This document shows, in pieces, positions 38,822-47,268 of a DNA stretch of 64,000 nucleotides. Source of the stretch: Planctomycetota bacterium (GTDB lineage Bacteria > Planctomycetota > Phycisphaerae > Phycisphaerales > SM1A02); NCBI GenBank assembly GCA_024230295.1, contig JAAERN010000009.1:1-64000 (forward strand), in the 5' to 3' direction. Under the pieces are notes generated by a model. That model made no database searches and was not told where the DNA came from. It worked only from the letters and a program-made list of their open reading frames with translations. The translations under genes were made by a program, and so were the position numbers. Position 1 is the first letter of the stretch. Each line of letters opens with the position of its first letter.

Positions 38822-39216
38822 GACCCGCCATTGTAGTTGCTTGGCGTATCTGGCGGATCAACAACATCATGGATTCGGATCCAGTTGAACTTCGGCTTCC
38901 AGGTCTGGACAAGTTCGACATGCGCTGGATCGACCAAATACGCCAAGTACCCCGGGCCATCCGCAAAGCCCGCGCACAACGCGACGTCATAGTCATCATC
39001 GACCGACGATCGTCCAAAGTCACCAGGCACACCACACCACCACGACTTGACTGTAGGAATATGCGGAAGCAGTCGGTTGCAGTCTTGGAGCAGGGCCTCA
39101 CGATCACTTGGATCCTGGAGCGAAATAAGGACCACATGCTGGATTGCCGCCGGTTTGGTGGCGCATCCGGCTAATGCACACGCTGCGAAGAGCGCCAGTA
39201 CTCGATGAATCCGCAT
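38818..39216 (-). CDS. Dabb (stress-responsive A/B barrel) domain lipoprotein
   Basis: ALFAACALAGC lipobox; IQHVVLISLQDPSDREALLQDCNRLLPHIPTVKSWWCG...YLVDPAHVELV. Confidence 0.75.
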   Translation of the reverse strand: MRIHRVLALFAACALAGCATKPAAIQHVVLISLQDPSDREALLQDCNRLLPHIPTVKSWWCGVPGDFGRSSVDDDYDVALCAGFADGPGYLAYLVDPAHVELVQTWKPKFNWIRIHDVVDPPDTPSNYNGGS

Positions 39217-39275
39217 GGTGGGGTCCTTATGTAGAAGCCGTGGAGCATCCGAGTCTACGGTACCTTCAGGGGGTC

Positions 39276-40025
39276 ATGCCCCGTAGGACGGTCGAATCAC
39301 GATGTACCACCCGAGCATCTGATGCCGAGCGAATCGCAGAGGCTGCAGGCGCTGAAATTCGTAGCGACACAATTGAAGATGGCGAGTATCGCATCGTCCT
39401 CTTTAAGGACCGTGAGGAGTTGTGGGATTCCGCCAGTCGGCGGCGAGGGATGCCACTCTCGTTTCAGCGGATCGACCGCCGCGTAGGGGCTGGCAATCTC
39501 TCACACAAGCAACCACTTGGCCGCGCGATCGGCGCCACCGCCGAGACAATCGTTGACGCCACCGCGGGCCTCGGACACGACGCGTGCCTACTAGCGTGCA
39601 TGGGTTGGAAGGTCACGGCGATCGAGCGTGATCCATTCATTGCCACGATGCTCTCGATTGCCCATCACGACGCCGTTCGATGTGCGGAGTTGTGGTCGGT
39701 ATTGAGAGATGGCTTGACCATACGTTCAGGATCCGCCGAGGCCATCCTTGAGTCGTTGGACCCTCGTCCCGATGTCGTTTTTCTGGATCCGATGTTTTGT
39801 GCGAAGCGGAGGGGATCGGCGCTTCCCAAGAAGCCAGCACAGGTGCTCCAGGCCCTTGCGGAAGTTGGAGAGGACGAACCACTTCTTACTGCCGCCCGTC
39901 GCGCCGCGGACCGGGTTGTCGTGAAGCGGCCAACCGGCGGTCCTCCAATCGTGGGGGACCCCGACCTTGTATTCAAGGGCCGATTGGTGCGATATGACGT
40001 CTACTTGGCAGCGGGCTCGCACTGA
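39276..40025 (+). CDS. class I SAM methyltransferase, RsmJ-like (16S rRNA m2G)
   Basis: LSFQRIDRRVGAGNLSHKQPLGRAIGATAETIVDATAGLGHDACLLACMGWKVTAIERDPFIATML; PDVVFLDPMF. Confidence 0.8.
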   Translation: MPRRTVESRCTTRASDAERIAEAAGAEIRSDTIEDGEYRIVLFKDREELWDSASRRRGMPLSFQRIDRRVGAGNLSHKQPLGRAIGATAETIVDATAGLGHDACLLACMGWKVTAIERDPFIATMLSIAHHDAVRCAELWSVLRDGLTIRSGSAEAILESLDPRPDVVFLDPMFCAKRRGSALPKKPAQVLQALAEVGEDEPLLTAARRAADRVVVKRPTGGPPIVGDPDLVFKGRLVRYDVYLAAGSH

Positions 40026-40067
40026 TCGACAGAATCGTGTTCAATACATTTCTAAGGAGGATTTGGC

Positions 40068-40235
40068 ATATCAGACCAGATAAAAATCGACACGGCGGCC
40101 AAACGCGCTTGGATCACAATGGGCGTGCTACTCGTCGTCTTCATCCTCGGCCTGGTGATCGTGAGTTTCTGGGGCGGCCCATTTGAATCCGACAGCTACT
40201 ACCGCCAAGAAGAGGTGCCAACGTTTTCAAAGTAG
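40068..40235 (+). CDS. small single-TM membrane protein (55 codons), apparent AUA start
   Basis: Perfect TAAGGAGG at 40053-40060, 7 nt before ATA; translation (M)SDQIKIDTAAKRAWITMGVLLVVFILGLVIVSFWGGPFESDSYYRQEEVPTFSK*; only internal ATG is at 40119. Confidence 0.55.
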   Translation: MSDQIKIDTAAKRAWITMGVLLVVFILGLVIVSFWGGPFESDSYYRQEEVPTFSK

Positions 40236-40282
40236 AAGAAACGGGGTCAGATACCGCTTTGGTACCTGACCCAGTTTCTTCT
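40234..40282. repeat. solitary REP-like palindrome (GGGTCAG/CTGACCC type)
   Basis: 22-nt arms AGAAGAAACGGGGTCAGATACC / GGTACCTGACCCAGTTTCTTCT, 20 of 22 positions pair, 5-nt loop GCTTT. Confidence 0.7.
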
Positions 40283-40285
40283 ATA

Positions 40286-40358
40286 TGGAGCCGATCGGGA
40301 TCGAACCGACGACCTCCTGCTTGCAAAGCAGGCGCTCTCCCAACTGAGCTACGGCCCC
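40286..40358 (-). tRNA. tRNA-Ala (anticodon TGC)
   Basis: Reverse complement GGGGCCGTAGCTCAGTTGGGAGAGCGCCTGCTTTGCAAGCAGGAGGTCGTCGGTTCGATCCCGATCGGCTCCA; full cloverleaf with G-U wobble in acceptor, CCA not encoded. Confidence 0.95.
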
Positions 40359-40398
40359 TGAGGTGCGAAGGATACTCAATCCTGGCCCGAAACCACAA

Positions 40399-41703
40399 TC
40401 ACTGTGGTGGATTGACCGAGACGAGGTCGATTCGTTGAGGATCGACGGTCATGACGTTCCAGTCGGGGTTCCATGTCATTCGTCCGACAATGCCGACCCG
40501 CTGGCCGAGCATGCCGCGTACATCGACGGCTGACTCAGGAGAGATGTACGCCAGACTTCGACCCGAGAACGGATCCTGCAAGCGGTAATACAGCGGCTTG
40601 TCGTTGCCGTCGAACACCGGTGAGATTGAGAGTTTGCCACGGATGACGTACTCAGGTGAATCATCAAGCATGCGACGCTGCGAACGGAGGTCTTCACCTG
40701 AACGTGCGATCCTTGCCTGCGCGGCTGCGATTTCGTCGCGGGTTGCGTTGATTGACGAAGCGAGTTCGAGTTGCCGCAACCGAAGTGTGGCTCGCTCTGC
40801 AATATCAGGATGCGATCCAGATTCTGCATCGACGACCGCAACATATCCACTTCGGAGTTTGGCGACGGCTGCAGCATCAAGTTTGAAGAGCGGTGTTGCG
40901 GCCAGCGTGTTCTCAAGTGCCACCATGCGATCGTTGACATAGGGCGGCGGTACAACAACGACTTCCACAACAGGCTCGGGTTCTGGAATGACCTCTTCGA
41001 CGACTTCAATAACCTCTGGTTCTGGGGCATTCATCGCGGCGATCCACGCGGGCCGCTTGGCTGACCATGCTCGCCAATTCGCAAGAGGGCTGCTCGGCAT
41101 CGTGGTCATCCATGTGGGCGCTTCTACCACTGCATTCTCGAAGTTTGAGGCGTCCATCTCGCCAGCGGGGGCAAGCGCCGACGAAACAACCCAACCAGTT
41201 GCTGTTTCAGGAAGACGGATACGGTGCACGGTGTATGGCTCGGTGCCAGTTTCTTCGGCGCCAACTGTGGTCGTTTCCAGAACAACAACTTCGGTATCGG
41301 CTGGAAGTGTGCACGCCCAGCCGAACGAGTCAGACCAACCAGTTCGGTTGATGTTGGGCGCGATGACTTCGGTTGTGCCTCGCGTGATGCCTTGGCTTCC
41401 CAAGACATCAAACCTACCTGGTTCGTCCGCTGGATATCTGATGACGCCCCATGAGTCCGCAAAGACAGGTCCTTCCGCAGCGATTCTCGCCCAGCCAGGC
41501 ATTGTTTCAACAACGCGAACGATGTTTCCAGATTGGGCGTGAAGAAACGGATAGTGCTCGATCGTTGGCCCACACCGAACCGGGATCGAGTCAACCGTGA
41601 CCACATAGAGGCCCGCCGCGAGTTCGTTTGAGGTCGCCTGGGGCGGGGGCGGAGGGGTCATGAGCGAGGTCATGGTGATGGCGAAGGCAACCGAGACAAA
41701 CAT
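40399..41703 (-). CDS. secreted SH3-like domain protein, hypothetical
   Basis: Signal peptide MFVSVAFAITMTSLM; GLYVVTVDSIPVRCGPTIEHYPFLHAQSGNIVRVVETMPGWARI; Pro/Val/Glu linker; C-terminal region. Confidence 0.7.
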   Translation of the reverse strand: MFVSVAFAITMTSLMTPPPPPQATSNELAAGLYVVTVDSIPVRCGPTIEHYPFLHAQSGNIVRVVETMPGWARIAAEGPVFADSWGVIRYPADEPGRFDVLGSQGITRGTTEVIAPNINRTGWSDSFGWACTLPADTEVVVLETTTVGAEETGTEPYTVHRIRLPETATGWVVSSALAPAGEMDASNFENAVVEAPTWMTTMPSSPLANWRAWSAKRPAWIAAMNAPEPEVIEVVEEVIPEPEPVVEVVVVPPPYVNDRMVALENTLAATPLFKLDAAAVAKLRSGYVAVVDAESGSHPDIAERATLRLRQLELASSINATRDEIAAAQARIARSGEDLRSQRRMLDDSPEYVIRGKLSISPVFDGNDKPLYYRLQDPFSGRSLAYISPESAVDVRGMLGQRVGIVGRMTWNPDWNVMTVDPQRIDLVSVNPPQ

Positions 41704-41875
41704 GGGTGAACTCCTGTGGTCAACTGCATACATCTACGGACGAGCAGAGTCTACGATTCCAATCGTCTGCGTGCCCAATGGTTCCTCGGGTCTGTGGATG
41801 TATGGTGCATTCGGTTGTGCGGCTTTGGGAGCCCAGCACGCCGACACGAGGCCCTCGCAATCAGAGATCAGCCCA

Positions 41876-42859
41876 ATGGTGGACATCCAAGCAGACCAAC
41901 CAGCAGTCGATGAGGCGGTCCGCCAACTCAAGGGTGGTGGGGTCGTGGTGATTCCGACGGAAACGGTTTATGGGCTGGCAGGCAGGACCAGCGATATCGG
42001 GGCGATTGACCGGATATTTGCGCTGAAAGGCCGGCCACTCGACAATCCATTGATTGCCCATGTGCTGGACTCGGCAGGTGCGAGCAGTGTGGCGGCGCAT
42101 TGGCCGGACTCAGCCAAGGCGTTGGCTGCGGCATTTTGGCCTGGACCACTGACGATGATTGTGGAACGGAACCAAAATATCCCCGCCCGGGCTTCTGCTG
42201 GGCTGGACACCATTGCCGTTCGTGCCCCACAACATCCAATGGCCCGTGCGATCCTCAAAGGGGTTGGCGAGGCAATTTCTGCCCCATCCGCCAACCGATC
42301 AGGCCGTGTGTCGCCGACCTCTGCCGAGCATGTCAAGGCGGACTATGAAGGTGTTCGAGAAGCGGCCGATCTTCTGGTCGTCGATGGGGGGAGTTGTGGG
42401 TGCGGCATTGAGTCGACGGTGCTCGATCTCACTGGACCGGCACCGCGCATTCTTCGGGCAGGGAGCGTTTTGGCGAGTCAGATCGAGGCCGTCATCGGGC
42501 CTCTTGTTGGCGGATCACTGCCGATGTCACAGGTGGCGTCTCCGGGAACACGAAGCCGCCACTACGCGCCTATGAAACCGGTCATTCGTGTTGAAACTGG
42601 CGATGTCGAGCGGCATCTGGCTGGGTCAACTGACCCGGTCGTCGTGGTGGGGGGCTCAGACCTGGTGGTTCCAAGCCCACATCGACACATGGTGCTCTCC
42701 GATTCTCCAGAGGTCGCAGCGCGGGTGCTCTACAACCACCTCCGAGACGCAGACGGGCAGCCAGGCGACCACATCGTCATCGTGCTTCCACCTGACACAC
42801 CGGCATGGCAAGCGGTGCGAGACCGCTTGATTCGTGCCTCGGTTTCAGAGTCAGGGTGA
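41876..42859 (+). CDS. L-threonylcarbamoyladenylate synthase (Sua5/YwlC/TsaC family)
   Basis: GGVVVIPTETVYGLAGRTSDIGAIDRIFALKGRPLDNPLIAHV; ISAPSANRSGRVSPTSAEHV; C-terminal Sua5-like extension SPGTRSRHYAP. Confidence 0.95.
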   Translation: MVDIQADQPAVDEAVRQLKGGGVVVIPTETVYGLAGRTSDIGAIDRIFALKGRPLDNPLIAHVLDSAGASSVAAHWPDSAKALAAAFWPGPLTMIVERNQNIPARASAGLDTIAVRAPQHPMARAILKGVGEAISAPSANRSGRVSPTSAEHVKADYEGVREAADLLVVDGGSCGCGIESTVLDLTGPAPRILRAGSVLASQIEAVIGPLVGGSLPMSQVASPGTRSRHYAPMKPVIRVETGDVERHLAGSTDPVVVVGGSDLVVPSPHRHMVLSDSPEVAARVLYNHLRDADGQPGDHIVIVLPPDTPAWQAVRDRLIRASVSESG

Positions 42860-43801
42860 CGGTGTTGTGCAGACGACAAAGTCCGCCTGTGGATCATCTT
42901 GATTTGGCTCAACCTCTTCCAGATCCGGCTCAAGACTGATCGTCATCACAATGGCGGATGGATGCAAACGCCGAATTTGCTGAACTGTTCCACCATTCCA
43001 ATCACTGTGAAACCGGCCGACCAACAGCATCATCGGCGGCCCCGCCTTTTTCAAACCGGTTGAGACCGATGCGGCCATTGTGGCATCCCACACTTGCTGC
43101 GAGAGGAAGAATGATTCAGCAATCACCAATGCTTCCGCAATAGTCTCCTCGGTATCACCATCTTCGCCGTGACCACCCATGAGTTCGATGAACCGATCGC
43201 GATAGTCGCCAGTGATCGGTGTGTCTGGGTGGTCAACAAAGCGGGCTCGTTCTTGCCCAAGCTCGTCGATAGCTTCCCAGCCGCCTAGCCGCGCAGCCCG
43301 CACATAGCGGCGGGGCGCATTGGCTGCGATGACGATACCGTTCCGTTCGATCGCGGCATCAATGGTCGGCTGATACCAGGCTTCCCAACTTCCGGGACCC
43401 GACCACGATGTCGATCCAGATTCCTTGGCGAATACCTCGGCGTCAATCACACCATCCCGATAATCCTCAACCAGGACCTGTTCGTCTCGCTCAAGCATTT
43501 CAAGCGCCACACCGCCTTTGCCATCCACGGTGTCAAGGAGATCCTCGATGACGGCGAGTTGGACCGCATGCCCCGTGGCATCATTGTGCTGCTCGCCCAG
43601 TACGACGACATCAGATCCTATGAGGCGATCTACCAACACTTCCCACTCAAGATGCTCGCCCGAGCGGCCATCAATGATGATGAGATCGGACCTGACATCG
43701 ACAAGCGAGCGAGAGACTGGCGCCTGCTTCGGGGCCGCGCAGCTGACCATGGAAACGGCGGACACTGACAAGAGAAGGCCGAATAGAAGGCGTATACGCA
43801 T
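42851..43801 (-). CDS. ChaN-family (DUF399) lipoprotein
   Basis: SVSAVSMVSCAAPK lipobox; DVVVLGEQHNDATGHAVQLAVIEDLL; VALEMLERDEQ; MLLVGRFHSDWNGGTVQQIRR. Confidence 0.85.
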   Translation of the reverse strand: MRIRLLFGLLLSVSAVSMVSCAAPKQAPVSRSLVDVRSDLIIIDGRSGEHLEWEVLVDRLIGSDVVVLGEQHNDATGHAVQLAVIEDLLDTVDGKGGVALEMLERDEQVLVEDYRDGVIDAEVFAKESGSTSWSGPGSWEAWYQPTIDAAIERNGIVIAANAPRRYVRAARLGGWEAIDELGQERARFVDHPDTPITGDYRDRFIELMGGHGEDGDTEETIAEALVIAESFFLSQQVWDATMAASVSTGLKKAGPPMMLLVGRFHSDWNGGTVQQIRRLHPSAIVMTISLEPDLEEVEPNQDDPQADFVVCTTPSP

Positions 43802-43907
43802 GTCAAGGGCTCCAAACGCAGCCGGACGATTGAGTGTGGACCTAGTTGGCAGTACAGTACGGGGATTCACCCCGGATTGCCCGGATTGCTGGAGGTACGG
43901 CAGGAAC

Positions 43908-44828
43908 ATGAACGCAAACAGCCCCGGACTCGACACCGTCATCGGTGGTCAGTCAAGTACAAGCCCCGACGAAGCTTTGGCCCTGGCCGCTGCCTTGGAA
44001 AAGGATGGCGAACGAATCAAAGCGATTGAAGCGCTGGAAGGCGCCTCGGCCGGTGGTGACGAGCGTGTGCTATTCCGCCTTGCTTGGTTGTATGACCTGT
44101 GTGGCGAAGAAGACAAGGCAGTTGCGATGTACCGAGAGTGCATCGACTCCGACCGACCATTGGTCAACGCTGTCATGAACCTGGCTGTGATTCTCGAAGA
44201 TCGCGGCGACTTTGTGTCTGCTGAGAAGTACCTGCAGATGATCGTCAACACGGACCCGAACAACCTCCGAGCCCGTTTGTTCCTTCGTGATGTCCAAGCA
44301 TCCAAGAGTATGTATTACGACGAAGCAGAAGCCCGCGACGTGGCCAAGCAGAATGCACTCATGGACACGCCGGTCACCGACTTTGAACTTTCAGTTCGTG
44401 CGCGGAACTGCCTCAAGAAGATGGAAATCCGAACACTCGGCGATCTTCTCAAAGTGTCCGAGGCCGAACTTCTCTCCTATAAGAACTTCGGCGAAACATC
44501 CTTGGTGGAAATCAAGAGCATGTTGACTTCGCGGAATCTCCGGCTTGGGCAGAATCTTGAGACGCAGTATCACCGCGTCCGCGCCGAGGTCTACGAAGAC
44601 CTCAAAGACCGAGCTTCAGAGGAAGTTCTATCGCGGCCAATCTCAAGCCTCAACTTCTCGGTCCGCGCACGTAAGGCACTCCAGATTCTGGGCGTCCAGA
44701 CGGTTGGTGATCTTGCCACCCGAACCGAGGCCGAGTTGATGGGGATTAAGAACTTTGGATCAACCAGTTTGGACGAGGTTCGCGAGCGTCTCGGCCACAT
44801 TGATCTTGAACTTCGAGTTCTCGACTGA
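43908..44828 (+). CDS. TPR protein with two tandem RNA polymerase alpha C-terminal-like domains
   Basis: TPR-like region (VLFRLAWLYDLCGEEDKAVAMYRECIDSDRPLVNAVMNLAVILEDRGDFVSAEKYLQMIV) then FELSVRARNCLKKMEIRTLGDLLKVSEAELLSYKNFGETSLVEIKSML and LNFSVRARKALQILGVQTVGDLATRTEAELMGIKNFGSTSLDEVRERL. Confidence 0.92.
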   Translation: MNANSPGLDTVIGGQSSTSPDEALALAAALEKDGERIKAIEALEGASAGGDERVLFRLAWLYDLCGEEDKAVAMYRECIDSDRPLVNAVMNLAVILEDRGDFVSAEKYLQMIVNTDPNNLRARLFLRDVQASKSMYYDEAEARDVAKQNALMDTPVTDFELSVRARNCLKKMEIRTLGDLLKVSEAELLSYKNFGETSLVEIKSMLTSRNLRLGQNLETQYHRVRAEVYEDLKDRASEEVLSRPISSLNFSVRARKALQILGVQTVGDLATRTEAELMGIKNFGSTSLDEVRERLGHIDLELRVLD

Positions 44829-44872
44829 TTCCCCAGAGGTATTACACCGGCGGATGGCTGGCACCACTGCTT

Positions 44873-46078
44873 GTGGTGCTGGGCTGTGGCGACGGTGATT
44901 CCAATGCGGTGCCGCCTCACACATCCACATCCGAGGTGGCCGGCGAATCTATGCCACATGTTCGGGTGCGCCTGCACAGAGTGACTGGCGGTCGAGCGGT
45001 TGAGATTAACTCTTCAAGTGACACGATGAGGGTGCTGGGGGGCAATGAGGAAATCACGCTTACTGGGCCAGCCAACATCTCTCGCCGACGCGGCGTATGG
45101 AGTATTCGTGGTCACGATCTCTCACATGCGATGGCCTCCACCAACGATCTGGAGGTACGAGCCGACACAGCGTTAACTGTGTCGGATGAAAAAGGTCGAA
45201 CATACAAAGGCTTCATTCGGTGTGTGGCGGACACAGACCCACCCCGTGCCGACTTCTCTGTCATCAACGTTGTTGATATGAACGAGTACATCCCCGGCGT
45301 GTTGGCCGGCGAACTATACGAGGGCTGGCACGACGCGACCTTCGAGGCTCAGGCTATTGCGGCGCGGAGTTATGCGGCGTATGAGTGCGAGCACCGAAAG
45401 AGCCGATCGTGGGATGTGCTCGATACGCCCGCGTCGCAGGTGTATGTGGGTATCCCAACATGGAAGCAAGCTGGCCGCTGTGCCAAAGCGACCGAGGGCC
45501 TTGTTCTCACATGGAAAGGTGACATCATCCCCGGGTACTTCTCAAGTTGCTGTGGCGGCCGCGCCGCAACCGCAGAGGACGCGGTGGGTCCGAACCCAAT
45601 TAACAAAATTCCTCCACTGCGAGGTCACGGTGGCATCGCGAAGTGCGTGGATGCGCCAAAGTATCGGTGGTCAGATGGGTGGGATGCAGATCGGGTTGGC
45701 CGCGCCATCCGCGCTTGGGGCCGCCGAAGTGGTCAGAAGGATGTTGCATCGCTTGGCACGATCAAATCCATTCGACCGACAGATCCAAACAAACACGGAA
45801 GGCCGACACACTTGGACATCATCGCCCGGAACACGACGGTCACCATTCGATGTGTTGATCTTCCTGGTGTGTTCTCAGAAGCAAATCTTAAAATGCTTTC
45901 TTCTGGGTGGGTCGGCGGTGACGTGTTTAAGGGAAAGATCACCATGAATGGTCGCGGATTCGGTCATGGTGTCGGGCTCTGCCAATACGGCGCCGAATCC
46001 ATGGCTTCCCATGGATCGGCGAGTCGCAAGATCATCAAGTTCTACTACCCGGATGTGAACATCACGCAGGCGTGGTAG
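44873..46078 (+). CDS. SpoIID/LytB-domain protein, probable lipoprotein; true start probably upstream
   Basis: VVDMNEYIPGVLAGELYEGWHDATFEAQAIAARSYAAYECEHRKSRSWDVLDTPASQVY; GRGFGHGVGLCQYGAESMA. Confidence 0.88.
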   Translation: MVLGCGDGDSNAVPPHTSTSEVAGESMPHVRVRLHRVTGGRAVEINSSSDTMRVLGGNEEITLTGPANISRRRGVWSIRGHDLSHAMASTNDLEVRADTALTVSDEKGRTYKGFIRCVADTDPPRADFSVINVVDMNEYIPGVLAGELYEGWHDATFEAQAIAARSYAAYECEHRKSRSWDVLDTPASQVYVGIPTWKQAGRCAKATEGLVLTWKGDIIPGYFSSCCGGRAATAEDAVGPNPINKIPPLRGHGGIAKCVDAPKYRWSDGWDADRVGRAIRAWGRRSGQKDVASLGTIKSIRPTDPNKHGRPTHLDIIARNTTVTIRCVDLPGVFSEANLKMLSSGWVGGDVFKGKITMNGRGFGHGVGLCQYGAESMASHGSASRKIIKFYYPDVNITQAW

Positions 46079-46101
46079 TCCGCACCGCGAAGAAGCGTGT
46101 T

Positions 46102-47040
46102 CTATTGGCGTGCAACTGTCGTGATGTCTCGATCAATCCAAGGAGCGGTTGCCTGGTGCTGCTCATCAACGTTCGTGGCTGGGCCGAAGCCCTCGAACGG
46201 GTTGGATAGATCACTGCTGCCAGTGGCATCGTTGACGAGGGACCGGGCGCGGTGTTCATACTCACCCTGCTTGCCTCGTTCGCCAAGTGCCTGAAGCGTT
46301 CCTTCTTGCACGGCTTGCAGTTCAGCAAGACGAGTTTCGATCGCGCGAAGCGTCTCTGAGTCGCCAGGTGATTGGAATTGCTGGAGTGTCTCGTGTTGTG
46401 ATTCGGTCAGAGCGATGAGTCGATCGTTGCGCTCAATGGAGTCGATTTGCCGATCAAGCTGCCAGACCTGAGCTTGGTACTGGGAATACTCACGCTCAAC
46501 TTGCTCAAGAAGCGTCGTCAGGCGGTCGTGTTGCGAGGAGAGCATTTCAACCTGTCGCTGGTCGGCCACGAGTCGCTCTTGATAGGTCGAACGAATGCCC
46601 TGAATTCTGCGACCTTCTTTGTAGGCGACGGTGAGGTTGACGCCCGCATCTCCCTTGATCAATGAAACCTGCCGCACGCCACCGATTTCAGCGTCACGGA
46701 CCTTTCCGGCGAGCCGATCAAGATCGCTCTCGGTCATAGCTACAACGCGGCGGGCGACGTCGGCATCGTGTGCCATTTGGTCGACCTGGCTGTCGATCCG
46801 AGCAATCTCACCGCGAATCTCAGCGATGCGATCTGGATAGACACCAGCGAGTTCATGGAGCTTTGATCGCAGGGACTTGGCCTCTTCGACGTCGATGTAT
46901 TGATCGACGATGATGCTGGCTTGATCTTGGAATGTCTCAAACGCGGCCGCAACCCGTCCGGGACCGATGATGATGGTGACTCCGCCTACGGCTATTCCGG
47001 CAATGAGTGTCCAACGAACGATGGTCTTGCAGATGTTCAT
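46102..47040 (-). CDS. membrane-anchored coiled-coil protein, hypothetical
   Basis: N-terminal TM WTLIAGIAVGGVTIIIG followed by long heptad-rich sequence. Confidence 0.7.
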   Translation of the reverse strand: MNICKTIVRWTLIAGIAVGGVTIIIGPGRVAAAFETFQDQASIIVDQYIDVEEAKSLRSKLHELAGVYPDRIAEIRGEIARIDSQVDQMAHDADVARRVVAMTESDLDRLAGKVRDAEIGGVRQVSLIKGDAGVNLTVAYKEGRRIQGIRSTYQERLVADQRQVEMLSSQHDRLTTLLEQVEREYSQYQAQVWQLDRQIDSIERNDRLIALTESQHETLQQFQSPGDSETLRAIETRLAELQAVQEGTLQALGERGKQGEYEHRARSLVNDATGSSDLSNPFEGFGPATNVDEQHQATAPWIDRDITTVARQ

Positions 47041-47268
47041 GTGTCAGTCCTTCTGCCACGCTTCGGGGTGGCGTCCGGGACATCATTGGGGTTTGGGGTG
47101 GTGGTATTTCACGCGGGTTAGGGCTTGGTTGTGGAAAAGAAGGGCGTGTGGCCCGGCGTATCCCCATTTTGGGAAGGATTCCGGCGTGTTCATGTGACAG
47201 TGGCCCCAAGGGAGGCGAAACTAGGAACACCCGAATCCCAATGAATGGAAGCGGGCGGGATCAACTCC

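Noticed and set aside
40141-40398. 85-aa minus-strand ORF (…GRSSVGRAPALQAGGRRFDPDRL…)
   Set aside because: It is the translated tRNA-Ala and REP hairpin; this peptide pattern is a classic tRNA read-through artefact.
43871-43889. CCCGGATTG tandem duplication upstream of the alpha-CTD gene
   Set aside because: Only two 9-bp copies; not enough to call a regulatory repeat.
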